A DNA stretch of 64,000 nucleotides from Bromus sterilis (GCA_950022295.1 OX465598.1:174672001-174736000); one strand, 5' to 3'; shown: positions 1 to 12,005, numbered from the stretch's first letter. A program made the numbers and translations. The notes: generated by a model not told the origin, from the letters alone.

Positions 1-71
1 TGGAGACTCGTTAGGGTTGGTCCACTCAAGAAATCTTCAAAAAGCGGTCGAACACATCTCTTGGTAGCAGT

Positions 72-1574
72 TGATGACCCACAAGTGTAGCGGATCTGTC
101 GTAGCCATTTTTATAAGTAAGAGTGTCGAACCCAACGAGGAGGAGAAGGTATTGACAAGTGATCTTGAGATAGGAATAACTGCAGGTACTGAAAGGTAAC
201 ATTTTATGGGTTTTTTGGTATAAGCAACAAGGAAATAAAAGAAAGGAAAGTAAATTTTGTTAAGGTGCAGCAAGTGGCCCAATCCCTTTGTGCACAGGAT
301 AAGCCAAAGGATCAAACTTATAAGAGCTAAAACGTTCTTGAGGACACACGGGATAAATAGTCATGTGGTTTCGCCATATTCCGTATAGTACTATGTTTTG
401 TGTTGATAAGTGTTGTTTGGGTGAACCTATGCTAATGCACCTTCTAGACTAAGATAAGTACACTCTTACGATTAAACCTCTGGCAAACATCCGCAAATAC
501 AAGAGAGAAATTAAGGCAACGCCTAACCATAGCAATAATCTTTAGGATCCAACACTCCCTCGTGCAAAATTGTGCAAAACTGGGGTTCAGGTTTCTGTCA
601 CTCCGGCAACCCACAATAAACATACTTTATACACAATGTATTCCCCTAGGTCCGTAAAAAGGTGAAGTGTTATGTAGTCGACGATCACATAATACCACTA
701 GAAGAATAACACCACAACTTAAATATCATACAACACATATTACTTCAACATCATATGACTACTAACAACTAGACTTCTCCCATGTCCTCAAGAACTAAAG
801 TAAATACTGACAAGACATAAAAGAGATCATGATCAGATGTGATAAATATATGATAAAAAATCTGGTCATAACAATAATTCTCCACCAAAAATTAATAGAA
901 TTCACCACAAAAGAGTAATCAACATCCGTAAAGTAGAGGGGATGAATATTGCAAGTTAAAATTAGAATTGCAATGGTGAGATGAGATGGGATGAACATGG
1001 AGATGGTGCTGGTGATGGGTATGATGGTGATGATGATCTCGATGATGCCTGTGATGATGGTGATGACGATCTCCCCCTCCAGGAGGAGTTCTCCCCGGTG
1101 GAATCTGCCCGCCGGAAAGGTCTTTTCTTCTCTGTAGGTTTCCTCCCTGGAGCGGTGGCGGAACTCTGAAAACTCTTCTCGTCTAGGGATTTTTCGGTCA
1201 CTACGGAGATTTAGGCCAATGGGGGAACCAGAGGTGGGGCCCACCCCCCAGGCGGCCAGGTGGCGCGGCCTAGGGGGAGGCGCTACCAGGGCGCCTGGAG
1301 CCCTGGTAGTCCCCCTATGGTTGCCCTTTAGCCACTCTTTGTTATATCTTCAGAAAGTTACGCCCCATGAATTTCAGCTCATTTGGAGATGTGCTGGTAT
1401 GGCCACTCTACGTGCACTTTTCCACGCAGACTCCTGCGTCTGCTGTTTCGGCACCGGAAAGTTGTAAATTGTGTAGAACAAGCCAAAACAATATAAGAAC
1501 ATTATTATAACATGATATATCAATGAATAGAGATAAATTATGATGTAAAATAGTGATTCATTTTGGACGTATCA
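72..1574 (-). mobile_element. Athila-like Gypsy 3' LTR
   Basis: Read on the minus strand the repeat starts TGATACGTCC (at 1574) and ends GGGTCATCA (at 72), the head and tail I associate with Triticeae Athila-like Gypsy LTRs. A purine-rich tract (complement of 1576-1588) directly precedes the start. That makes this the 3' LTR, with the internal region at higher coordinates. A GC-rich block at about 1235-1310 is typical of these LTRs. The last 850 bp are an inverted match to 5130-6050. Bases 1-71 beyond it are unrecognised flank. Edges are well supported; the family name is from memory. Confidence 0.8.
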
Positions 1575-1575
1575 A

Positions 1576-1588
1576 CTCCCCCAAGCTT
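1576..1588 (-). other. Polypurine tract of the Athila-like element
   Basis: On the minus strand this reads AAGCTTGGGGGAG, one base before the LTR head. PPTs prime plus-strand DNA synthesis in LTR retrotransposons. A related run (complement of about 3190-3200) lies further upstream in the same internal region. Confidence 0.75.
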
Positions 1589-3293
1589 AGACCTCGCTTG
1601 TCCCCAAGAGAATACTGAGCTCGGTAAACCTGTCCACAAGTTTAGAGAGTGAAGTGTCGATAATAAGAATACATACAAGAAGCATCATAATTTCTCTACT
1701 AAACTCAAGCATCCTCAACAGAAACCTCAACTCATAAGGCCCTATGAAAGAGTCATATCAATTACAATAAAAAGTAGGGCTAAGGAAACTCATCAAACCA
1801 TGGCAAACATGTCCTTGGTCAAAGTACAAATAATAACTTTTACCTTTTGATCTTTCCTTTATATTTTGATGAGATCATTTGAAGCTTTCGAAAGAACATG
1901 TTATTAGTCAAGAAGTGATAATGCTAACACAAACGAAGATGTTTGATGTAGAAAGGCTCCACAAAAAACTTTCTTATCTAAATGATAATGTGAACAAAGA
2001 TGTAATATGGATATTTTCAACGAGACAATATAAATGCATGCATCTTTGTTAACATAAGGTGTCTGCTCTTTTTGGGATAGAAAGAAGTGGGTTTACTGAC
2101 TCAACATAAAAGTAAAGGCTTAGCCCTTCGCAGAGGGAAGTAGGGAAAGCTGATGTGCTAGAGCTTTTAGAGGTTTTGGAATAAATAGGATCATAAATTA
2201 AGATTTTGGGAGGTGCATAATTCGTCAACGAATGCTAGTAGATAGCTCAATATTTCTCATCCTGGACAAGTTTCGAGGAACGGCTCCCAAGGTGGGGACG
2301 ATCACATCCCCTTAGTCTCCTTTGTTTATCACTGCCAAAGTTTTCTGATTTCTCATGAACAAAGCGTGAAGGAGGGTTTGTTTGTTACTATTATCTTTTG
2401 TCAGCTGGGCGCACTCATGCCAGTCCCTCCTCGTATTAGGGTTTTGCAGATTAGACATGCAATCCCAAGATAAAGCTTGTCCGGCATATGAAGATCATGA
2501 ATTATCTACTACTTCCTCATGAACTAAAACAGAGGCACAAAACAAGGGGTAATACTATTTTGAAGGTTTAAACATAGCACATGAATAATATACTTTAGGA
2601 GTGGCGGTGAAATACCACAAGTAGGAAAGGTATGGTGGACTCTTTGGAAGGTTGATATTTCAAGGTAGGGGTGCACAAGCAGTATTCCCTCTTAGTACAA
2701 GGTTTGGCTAGAAAAGGCTTTTGAAAGCAGACAAATGATGTTGACTTGGATGTAAAACAATATAAAGTCTACATTAATAATTGGCATGAAACTCAAGTTG
2801 TCTTCCTTGTCAGCATAACACTTCAAGCAAAAGAAAATAAAGGTTTTGGCTATATCGGTACTAGAAAATCTCATGCTTGTTGTTATGACCAAAGCTATGT
2901 TTGCCAAGATTAAATAAAATTTTCAAAGCCACACGTGATATATAAGATTAATACTCCCATAAATATCAGCATATAAGGTCGATTGCATGAAGAGAATACC
3001 AAGTGCAGCGAAGAAACTAATAGACTTCTCATTACATCCCATCATAGACAACTTCACACTCACGGATACAAGACTCTCCACAAAGGAGTGATATACCTCA
3101 ATGCAAATACCTATTTTATAAGATTACTTAGACAGGATACGACACTAAACAACACCACAAAAGACAAACATAAAGATAAAGATACGGAGCACTCCCCCAA
3201 GCTTGGAACAAGCTAAGGGATGCCATTACCCATGAAGATTTCACTCTTCATCTACTTGTTGATCTTCAAGTCCTCTATTATGTGTGGAAGGGT

Positions 3294-3695
3294 TTAGATT
3301 TCCGCTTCCAATATGGCCACCTGTACTTTAAGCACACAGAAGTCTTCACAAAATTGGTTAGTAATTCGGTGAGCTTCGGATATAGCCGACGACGCATGTG
3401 GGGCTTCAAGTGGGGGAGCAGTTCCTAAAAGGTTTAGAGAAAGATCATGTAGAGGGTTAATAAATCCCACGAAGACGGGGTTGTTGGAGCTTGATCCTCT
3501 TGTTGATGGATCTCCTTCTTGTTGGATGGTGACCATCTTGACTTCCTCTCTAACAGAGCGCTCCATCTCTGCATGTGTTGAGGCAATTTCTTCCTCCGTG
3601 GCCCATCCAACGACCATCCCTTGGTTGACGTCTTGTTGGACACGACGAAGACGACGACCCATGTATTCCTCTCCACTGGAGTAACAAGAAGACAT
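3294..3695 (-). CDS. Element-borne ORF of unknown function (133 aa)
   Basis: This open frame runs from an ATG at 3695 (protein start MSSCYSSGEEYMGRR). The frame is open further upstream, but that part lies in non-coding-looking sequence, so this Met is preferred. The N-terminal half is charged (RRLRRVQQDV, then EEEIASTHAEMERSVREE) and could form a helix. The C-terminus, ending VQVAILEAEI, is also helical in character. No catalytic motif, signal peptide or membrane segment is visible. Its place between the missing pol region and the 3' LTR fits an extra 3' ORF of an Athila-type element, where envelope-like or accessory ORFs are known. The function is not assigned. Confidence 0.45.
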   Translation of the reverse strand: MSSCYSSGEEYMGRRLRRVQQDVNQGMVVGWATEEEIASTHAEMERSVREEVKMVTIQQEGDPSTRGSSSNNPVFVGFINPLHDLSLNLLGTAPPLEAPHASSAISEAHRITNQFCEDFCVLKVQVAILEAEI

Positions 3696-4171
3696 CTCAG
3701 ACAATAGCCTCTTATTCTGGTAGAAACAAATCGAAAAGAAAAACACATGAAATCGCAAAATACAGAGCCCGGACAATCCGGGAAAATATGTAGCCAAACT
3801 TTCTGCACCGAAAGTAAACTAGGGGACCAAAGGGGAGTCGGAGATGGGCTCCTGGTGGCCCAAGCGGCCACCTGGCGCGGCCAGGAGGCAGGCCGCGCCA
3901 CCAGGGCGCCTGGAGCCCTGGGAGCTCCTCTCCGGCTCCACTTCGGCTCGGAATTTTCCTAATTTTTCTAAAACACGTAATACATGACTTTTATGGATGT
4001 TCACGAAGTTTTCTTATCGTATTACATACATATTCTTATTCTGCTTCTGCTGGCGTTTGAATCAGTGCTGCAACATGGTCTTCGTGAGTGGTTGTTCGTA
4101 TTGTATCCTCATCAGCATTGACAGGGTCTCCCGCCATGTAATGCTTGAGTCTTTGGCTTGTTGGCCTTGAC

Positions 4172-4837
4172 CTACCGGTGCACCCGCTTGGTCGGTGTCT
4201 TGACGTCAAAGTACTTCTTAGAACTAGAAGAGCAAGAACCACCAGTCGACGAGTCGGCAGAGGAAGAAGCTGAAGGTGAACCGCCATGAGAAGAAGGAAG
4301 AGAAGCCGATGCACCCCTTGAACCTCCAGAACTGGCACTACTTGATCTCTCCCAGCAGGGATCTACACGATTCCTAGTAGCATCAAAATAGCGGACGGTG
4401 AGAGTAGCTTCACCATCAACGTGGCAACAAAGACTATCACCCTCGCGCAGATTCAGTTGAAGAGAAAACGCCCTCCAACCAGACCCCAAGAAGATCAAGA
4501 CACAACTATCAACTTGGAGCTCTACCCACAAAGGTTATCGGGAGAACCCTTGAAGCCAAATCTAAAGACCCCTCAAATTAAGCCTGAAAACAATCGGAGA
4601 AAAATAAAACAGAAGAGGAATGCGACTAGAAGTTTGGCTGAGAACGCGCAGAAGAAAATCATTACGACATACACCTTATTCCACATCATTAATGGTAGGA
4701 ACGATCGCAGTGCCATCGTGCCCCCGCCGAGAAGAAAGAGGAGCACGGGCACCACGACCACGGAGGCCTCGGCCCCGGCCAGCCACGCCACGAGAAGAAT
4801 CAGCGGAAGCTACACGACCATGGCGTTTTGGAGTCAT
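4172..4837 (-). pseudogene. B3-like ORF with RG-rich N-terminus (Y copy 1)
   Basis: The ATG at 4837 opens an Arg/Gly-rich region (RGVAGRGRGLRGRGARAP, residues about 17-34). It is followed by a segment resembling a B3 DNA-binding fold (plant transcription factors of the ARF/REM type). The clearest part is its C-terminal half, with GSGWRAF, then LREGDSL and LTVRYFD. This matches the GW-x-x-F ... L-x-x-GD ... V-x-x-F pattern of B3 domains. A Ser-rich tail follows. Three in-frame stops (after NDVE, after NLRGL, after QGFSR) break it, so this copy is dead. A frame shift near 4170 could extend the tail toward 4036. The gene is antisense to its host element. The B3 call rests on pattern recognition; a profile search would settle it. 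Confidence 0.6.
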
Positions 4838-4900
4838 ATCATGCAAACAAGAGAGAAGAGGATAGAAGGAGAAAGGCTGGAGCACACCGCATTAGCAACC

Positions 4901-4909
4901 TATATATAG
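4901..4909 (-). promoter_or_regulatory. TATA element of the B3-like ORF (copy 1)
   Basis: On the minus strand this reads CCTATATATA, about 65 bp before the ATG at 4837. The same spacing and flanks occur in copy 3 (63159-63168). Conservation between copies supports a real antisense promoter. Confidence 0.5.
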
Positions 4910-5129
4910 GCCAAGCCAGGAGAAAAGAGGAACATCTCAAGAAATCCATGTTGCGCCACAAATAATAAAGAAGGGCACATGCAATGCTACAGATTCCAAG
5001 ACGACGCACCCTTTCGTATCAAAAAAACATTTAAGAAGGCATCAAATCACGCGTGTTCACACGCAAGCCTGAGAAACCCAACATGCGGCAGCAGTGCAGG
5101 GTCACACCACAATACCTAAGACATCATTA

Positions 5130-6050
5130 TGACTACAAAGAAGATGTGGTGGTTCAAACTTTCCACCTTCATCAAACGCATCATCAGGAAGCATCATTAC
5201 AACTATCATCCCATCTACTTTACTAGTGTTGATTACTCATTTGTGGTGAATGCTATAAAGTTTTTGTGGAGAATTATTGTTATGGCCAGATTGTTTATCA
5301 TATATTTATCACGTGTGATCATGATCTCTTTTATGTCTTGTGAGTAGTTCCTTTAGTTCTTGAGTACATGGGCAAAGTGTAGTTGTTAGTTGTCATAAGA
5401 TGTTGAAGTAATATGTGTTGTTTGATATTTAAGTTATGTTATTCTTCTAGTGGTGTTATGTAAATGTCGAATACATAACACTTCGCCTTTTTAAAGACCT
5501 AGGGGAATACATTGTGTATAAAGTGTTCTTATGGTGGGTTGCCGGAATGACAGAAACCTGAACCCCAGTTCGCACTCTTTTGCACGAGGGAGTGTTGGAT
5601 CCTAAAGTTTATTTATATGGTTAGGCTTTGCCTTAATTTCTCTCTTGTATTTGTGGATGCTTGCAAAAGGTTTAATCATAAGAGTGTACTAGGATAGGTC
5701 CACCCACACAACACGTATCAAAACAAAACATAGTACTATACGGAATATGGCGAAAGCACATGACTATTTTTCCTGTGTGTCTTCAAGAACGTTTTAGCTC
5801 TTATACATTTGATCTTTTGGCTTATCCTTTGCAAAAAGGGATTGGGCCGCTTGCTGCACCTTAGCACAATTTAATTTACTTGCTTTTATTTCATTGTTGC
5901 TTATACCAGAAAACCCATAAAAGTTACCTTTAAATGCTTGAAGATATTCCTTTCCAAAATCACTTGTCAGTGCCTTCTACTCCTCGTTGGGTTTGACACT
6001 CTTACTTATCGAAAAGGCTATGATAGATCCCCTACACTTGTGGGTCATGA
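5130..6050 (+). mobile_element. Athila-like LTR fragment, plus orientation
   Basis: This is the inverted counterpart of 72-960: the same blocks run in the opposite direction and end GGGTCATGA at 6050, against GGGTCATCA in the full LTR. The LTR head and GC-rich part are absent, so it is truncated at 5'. Y sequence resumes at 6051. A likely history is insertion of a plus-oriented element into Y, then a deletion taking its 5' side plus about 1 kb of Y. The 5' edge is uncertain by about 40 bp. Confidence 0.7.
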
Positions 6051-6085
6051 GTGACTCTTCGAGTCCCCCAGGAACTCGGGGCTAC

Positions 6086-6470
6086 TGACGAGGGGGTGTC
6101 CCCAACACTCCTGCGGATGTGGGTACCTGGTGCATGTCAAGGCAGAAGGCCCACTGGAAGCTCCGACCAGCCCACGACTGTCCCACTCGAAGCACCAACG
6201 CAAGAGTCCTTGGTGTTATGGAAACCTTGGCGTCTGACACTAAATATAGATTAGACAACTGGCCTTGTAAACCTAGACGGACTCCTTGCGACCTAGCCTA
6301 GTATATAAAGGCTGGGAGAGGAGACGTCTAGGGCATCCAGTCTCATAGGAACACCTCCGGTCCCGAGCGATCTCGCCTCGACCGCCACTAAATTACCAAC
6401 CCGCACCTCCTCTCTACGGTCTAAACCCAGGGTACCTTACCATGGGATTTTCCAAGGTCTATCCTCGTCA
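6086..6470 (+). mobile_element. 3' LTR of Gypsy family Y, copy 1
   Basis: The termini are TGACGAGG at 6086 and CCTCGTCA at 6470, an 8-bp inverted pair. A PPT-like run (ACTCGGGGCTAC) lies just upstream, so this is a 3' LTR on the plus strand. A TATA box (TATATAAA, 6302-6309) marks the U3/R area. The same LTR occurs reversed at 61392-61874 and split at 14697-14940 plus 27063-27165. It abuts Copia gag sequence directly at 6471. Confidence 0.75.
6302..6309 (+). promoter_or_regulatory. TATA box of the Y LTR (copy 1)
   Basis: TATATAAA, also present at 14826-14833 and 61651-61658 on the opposite strand in the other two Y LTRs. Confidence 0.55.
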
Positions 6471-7240
6471 GGGGGAAACTATTCGGACTGGTTCTGTAAT
6501 CTTCGTTTTTCCTCAAAGTTGCTAAGAAGGACTATGTTATCAAACAAGCTATCCCAGTCGCTCCCGTCGAGGATGCATGCAAGACGATAAGAATGCCTAT
6601 TTGACTAAAGGGGATGACCACACCGCACTACAATGCTGGATGCTTACGTGCATGGATACAGAGTTCCCGAAACGTTTTGAGAACTTCACCGTTTTTGACA
6701 TGGTGAGACAACTGAACACTCTGTATCTGAAGCAAGCTAGAACTGAATGTTATGAGATAACGGAGCAGCTGTGGGAATGGAAGATGGCAAAAGGTAGCTC
6801 AATTAGTGATCAAACTTGTTGGTTACGCAAAGAGGTTGAGTGCTCTGGGATTTGTGATCCCTACGACACTCGACACTGGCATTCTCCTTGCATCACTCCC
6901 CCCGTCTTACAATGACTTTATCATGAATTAAAATATGAATGGGCTTGACAAGACCACAGACGAATTGTTCGATATGCTTAAGACTGCGGAAGCATCTATG
7001 CTGAAGGATCCAAACCACGTGTTGGTTGTGATGAACACTACCAGTTTCAAGAAGAAGGGCAAAGGTAGAAATGTCAAGAGTGGTGGTAAGACCAAAGCTC
7101 AGGTAAATACAAAGAGCAGCCGAACTAAAGATTCTGAGAGTCACTACTACAAGAACAAGGAGCACTGGAAGAGGAATTGCAAGAAGTATCTGGGAGATCT
7201 CAAGAGTGGTCTGATCACCAAAGGTATAAATAAGTTATAC
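6471..7240 (+). pseudogene. Copia gag pseudogene
   Basis: The frame starting about 6475 reads a Ty1/Copia gag N-terminus (NYSDW, then LRFSLKVAKKDY) with a shift before 6577. From 6577 an open stretch carries the gag core (ALQCWML, FDMVRQLNTLY, ARTECYEITEQLWE). A second shift near 6800-6900 leads to the frame at 6935-7240 (TTDELFDMLKTAEASML and a lysine-rich tail). The 5' LTR and true start codon are missing because Y copy 1 abuts here. At least two frameshifts make it non-functional. The C-terminal HYYKNKEHWKRNCKKY retains H and C but only part of a CCHC zinc knuckle. Confidence 0.7.
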
Positions 7241-8177
7241 TAAGTTAATAGACAATTTCATTATTTCACCTTCATAGGTATAATTGATACCATATTGATT
7301 TCTCATGTTTCGCAACTCCGTACAGGGAATTCTCAGAATTCGAAGGAGAAGAACGAATGAAGTGCAAGTCCGTGCCGGAAGTGGTCCGCAAGTCACCCAA
7401 GGCTGTCAGCGTTCTTATATCAAGATTTATCTTAGAGTTTAAATAAAAGTTATTTGATTCATAGGTTGTGTAAAACATTAATATCGGATTATGTCGTGTT
7501 CACGGTGGATGCCCCATGCACGTTTTGAATAATGGTTGTTCAAAGTTAATAGTGTCTGAATTTCACCCTTCGTCGTAAATCATTTAAGTTGAAATGTTGA
7601 TGTTATGTCTATTTTCTTGATTGCTAAATATATAAATTTATGTGATGATAATGGTAATATTTTAGTAGCATAAATGACTTAGTCACATTAGAACAAAGCG
7701 CATGTGGAAGCTTCATATAGATGAAGTCATTCAATCTCATGACTTTCAGTCGTTTGACACATGCAATGTTTTTCTAATAGAAAAAATCATTGATTAAATG
7801 TATTGTTCAAGTGTGTAGTAAACTTTTGGTAATAACACATATCGATGTGTGAAGAACCAATAAATAATACTTTGCATAAAACTTTGTGATAATGACTTGT
7901 ATAGATATACCGATATTTAAACAAGACATAAATTTTGTAATTTTGAATAAGTTAAAAACAGTGTGAACACAAAGAGAATCATCATCACACATAGATCAAA
8001 TATTTGATGATTTGACCGTAAAATAAATGAGTTAAAGAATTTAGCAAACATCATAGAGTGTATGAAGACAATTTATATACTAGTGTCACCTGAAACCACG
8101 TATAGCTACGGAGTATCTTGACGCACAACCAAATCCTCTATGACATGTTGGAATTAAAAAAAATTCTACTCTGAATC
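7241..8177 (+). pseudogene. Copia pol remnant, protease to integrase start
   Basis: This region is heavily decayed. Recognisable pieces are a protease-downstream block near 7360-7425 (EVQVRAGSG) and a GAG-pre-integrase block near 7705-7790 (KLHIDEVIQSHDFQSFDTC). The rest is AT-rich with many stops. It is interrupted at 8177 by the solo LTR, whose TSD GAATC occupies 8173-8177. The element continues after 12000. Confidence 0.55.
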
Positions 8178-11100
8178 TGTAAAAGCTCGGGATTTTCACC
8201 CAAATTAAAAAAATTTGTTTGTTGCATTTTTTTGTTGATTGCTAGATATGTTTGATGTATTTGCTTCGCAGATTTATTAGTTGGTGAATTATTTCCCCCC
8301 TCCTTCTGGTATCGATTGCGAGTCCGGGCCTTTTCCCTAATGGCACACGACCTCATTGCGGCACCGGGAAAGTCACCCCATCGCCGTCACGACTTCCGGC
8401 ACGAGACCAGCCATCGCCATCGGAACGAAAACCCCGTTAATTTAATAAATGGATTATTTTATTGGGCGCCGAAAAATTATTCTTGGAACGGTATCGAAGT
8501 GAGGTAGAATCAACCAGCTCGCCGCGCTAAGCGCTTGGTTCGAGATTTCATCTGAATCGGAGGTCGTACGGATTCCCGGCGGTCAGAAACGTAAACATCG
8601 GACGCACGAGAGAGAAGCCGGGGGCGTTTGTGTAAACTCGCTAGCCAACTTGGGCTATAAATAGGCAACCACTCTCTCCAAGCCCTTCTAAAGTTTCCCT
8701 AAGAAAAAATTCGCAGCCACCCCCCTCCAAATCCCAGATCTGCTCCAAAAACAGCCCCAGATTAGAAACCCTAGCCTTCCCCTTTTCCTGGCCGTCAGAT
8801 CTGGCCATCTGGGGCTCAGATCATGCCACCTCGCACTCACAGCCATAGCAGAACGCTCCGGGCCCTGCAGGGACACAGCTAGGCCCGCCCGGGCCAGATC
8901 TTGGCCTCGCAGCCGCGCCGAGTCGTCTCTGGTCGCTGCCGCCACCCGACGCCGGCAAGCGCGCAGCGCCTCCGGTAAGCTCCTCCCACGGTCGCACTGC
9001 TTCCCTCTCCTCTCACGCCTCCCTCACCTTCCCTCGCAGCCCGCAGGTCACCGACAGCCGAGCCGCCATGGAGGAACTGCGCGGCCTCCCCGAAGCTCGC
9101 CCCGCCGCCGCACACCTCGTCGTCCTCGGCCTAGACCGCCGCCACTTTGGCCCCGCGCCCGACCTCGCCCTTGCATTGCCCGTTCCTTGTTCTCCTCGCT
9201 AAGCCAGATCCAGCGAGACCGGCCGGCGAGCTCACCGTCGACGACACCAGCCGGCGCCACGACCAGGAGATGGACAAGCACGTCGTCCCAGCCACCCCCT
9301 CGTGCTCACGTGGGCTGGAGTGCCAACGCGGCCCAACAGAGCCCCCAGCCCAGCACCGGCAGCACCCCGCGGCCCGTCAGCGTCCCAAGTCCCAGCTCCC
9401 GTGCGGCCTGCGCTCCCCTCTGCCACAGGCGACAATGGCAATCAGTCGCCCACCCCTATTCGATGGGCTCGGCCGACCATGGTTAGTAGCCCCAGTCTTT
9501 CTCTTTTTATTTTTTCCTACTATTGGGCCTGGCCCATTAGGAAGATTTAGTTATGTGGCACTCGGGTGCGTGGTTTAGCTAAGTTTCGCCTGTCTAGCCC
9601 ATCAGTGCAGTTTTGGCCCAATTGACGTTTAGTATTATCTGGATTTATTAATATTTGGCAGATCATGCTATATTTTTGCGATGCGAATATCTTTTTCTCC
9701 GTAGCTCGTATCGCGACGTGTTCTACATGAAAGTTGCTCCGTTTTTCGCATAGATTATTAAAATGTTGTTGTTTGCCATGTTTGAACTTGTTTACATGCT
9801 GTTTTATGTTATTAACACTGCTTGCCACCGTAAATGAAATAGGTCGTAACTTTTTAACAGTTGCTCCGATAAAAATGTTTCTTATATGTAACTTGACTAG
9901 AATTTCGTGTATATTGTGAATATGCTGTTCTTGCTTGCTAAAATAATAATAAAATGATGTTTCGGGGAGCACAAAAACAAATGCAATAATTATCATGCGG
10001 TCCATAATAGTTGCCATGTATAGGTTTTACCTCCCCCCCACTTAAAGTGACTAGATTAGATAGTTTATTTACGCTTCACCTCTTGGCATGCTTGTGTGAG
10101 ATGCCATGTTAACAACCTTGCTCATGTTGTGTAGCTAACAATTTTAACCGATGATAAATGTGCGGTATCGTCGTGTGTGACTGATACTTCATTTAACCTG
10201 CTAGAAGCCGCTCTCGACGCTAGATGTGATACCGTAGTACATTGTCTTGTGTTGCCTTCTTGATGTTGCTTGCTTGTGATTGCTTCATAGTAATGGATGC
10301 TTGCTCGTCGATTGCCTTTCTAGTGTTTCCTTCCTGTGTTCTCACATGGTTACTCTCGGAGACGATGCGAGCTTGCGATCGACTACACTTTCAGCACCGT
10401 CTTCTCATCAGGTAAGGGGCAGCATATATCATGCTTATAACTTTCAGCTCACTTGTGCCTAGGTATAGGATATAATGATTGCTTGGTCCTACCACCTCAT
10501 ATTTATGCCTCCCAAATAAACCCAAACAACCACATCCTCCACACCCCAGCAAACCTTTGTTTGGCCATGTACATTGCTTGCTTAACCACTGCTTAGTATG
10601 CATGCTAGGATGCTATCAACTGTTATCCTGCTACTTCCTTGGATTTGGCTATCACGTTATTATATTTTTGTGGAATATATGATTATTATAATGTTGAGTA
10701 TATTCTAAGAAGGATGGAAGGTCTAGGCTATCTCGCCCTGATGCTTTGTTCCATTCGAGTCACCTAAGACCCGAGTTCTGGGTATTATGTCTCTTGACGA
10801 CCGTGCCTAACCGCGTGCGGGATTCTATGGGGTCCCTTTTTCTTACCTACCTAGCTCCAAACATTTATAGTGGTGGCCCAAGCTGGCTTTCCATTTGCAT
10901 CGTAGGAGAGGCGGGCAGGGGCCCGCGGGTTCTTAGAATAGGTTCACACGGGCCAATGGGAAGGTATATCCGTTGGTCCAAAACTTTGCGGAGCGCGGGA
11001 TGCCTACCTGCTTTGCAGATGTCATTCCAACCTGACGTGAGCCGGAAGAGTTTAATTCGAGTGAGGGCTAACTCTTGAGTTCGGTGTCGACTCTACCGGG

Positions 11101-12000
11101 GGCCACCCGGATTTGTTCGTTGTTAGTTAAAGGGACTATGATGTCCGGATCTCTCGAGACAACTCTTCAATGAGTGTCTTTAACGGGCCTGACTAAGAGA
11201 GAAGGCGTACATGCGGAGCTTATAATGGGGATTTGGTACACCCCTGTAGGGTCAAATCGTTTCGAGAAGCCGTGTCCATGGTTATGGATGACTAGAGACC
11301 TACTCCTTGTTCATAGACAACAACAACTGAGATAATCTTAACAACTTGATCAATGTGTGAGTGCCTTGCGTGCTTCTTCTTCGTCGGGATGTGAAGGGGA
11401 GGACAAGGATAGGGTAGGTGTTATGTTTGCGTAAGTAGCTGATAGTAAGACTTGTTGGAGGCGACTTCTCATCTCACTCTAAATAGATCGCTAGCCACCT
11501 CATATATTGCTAGTGCGGCTGCAACCTCAATCACTACCCCCATCTTACCGTGAGAAGTTAGTTACAAGACTTGTTGGTATAGCTCACCCCTTTCTTCTCT
11601 CTTTTAAGCACGTTATGCAAACGATCGTGGACTTCAAAGAAGCTCGACGAACCTTCTTCTGGACGTCTTCGCGAAGACTTAACGACGACTAGTTAGGAGG
11701 ATCCTGATGGAGAGCCTAGACCCGTGTGGTTACGGGAATGGTGTGTTTTAATTTTGCCACAAGGCATTTGATTGTAGTCTGTACTCAGACACGTATGTTT
11801 CGCTGATGTATTTTATTAAGGCAGCTGTATGCCGATTGTATGAGATGTTGTATCCTTGTAGCTGTAATGTTGTGATATAATGTTGGAAATTCGAGGCATA
11901 TGGCATTGTCATGTGTCACGGTGGGACCGATATGTGCTTCGTTCCCGGATCTGAATGGAAACATCTAGATATGGAACAATACCGCATATCGGTCCTTACA
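8178..12000 (+). mobile_element. Solo LTR of family L (L1, 3.8 kb)
   Basis: It begins TGTAAAAG and ends CCTTACA, the family L termini, flanked by a perfect 5-bp TSD GAATC (8173-8177 and 12001-12005). No PBS or internal sequence is attached. It is therefore a solo LTR left by LTR-LTR recombination, or an equivalent loss, after insertion into the Copia element. A TATA box (TATAAATA, 8656-8663) is followed by a GC-rich transcribed leader (about 8700-9480). The long proline/arginine-rich frames there are composition artefacts, not genes. Blocks near 11239-11310 match the other L copies. Confidence 0.85.
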
Positions 12001-12005
12001 GAATC

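Larger units (their letters stand above)
1575..3990 (-). mobile_element. 3' internal region of the Athila-like element
   Basis: This is the stretch between the 3' LTR and the junction with Y copy 1. It has one ORF (3294-3695) and a GC-rich segment near 3840-3925 similar in style to the LTR. No gag, protease, reverse transcriptase or integrase motif was seen, so the element is truncated at its 5' side. Positions 1600-3200 are AT-rich, with no convincing coding sequence. The junction near 3990 is uncertain by some tens of bases. Confidence 0.55.
3990..6470 (+). mobile_element. Gypsy family Y, copy 1 (3' end)
   Basis: This is the plus-oriented 3' end of a Gypsy element. It holds an antisense B3-like ORF (4172-4837) with its promoter, then spacer to about 5130, a foreign LTR fragment (5130-6050), the polypurine tract and the 3' LTR (6086-6470). 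About 1 kb of spacer present in copy 3 (roughly 61917-62935) is missing here, replaced by the LTR fragment. Spacer 4838-5130 aligns by eye with 62935-63230 in reverse complement. No pol is present, so the element is 5' truncated. Confidence 0.6.

Noticed and set aside
795..1244. 149-codon minus-strand ORF
   Set aside because: It falls wholly within the Athila-like LTR and ends in a low-complexity, isoleucine-rich run from a CAT-rich stretch.
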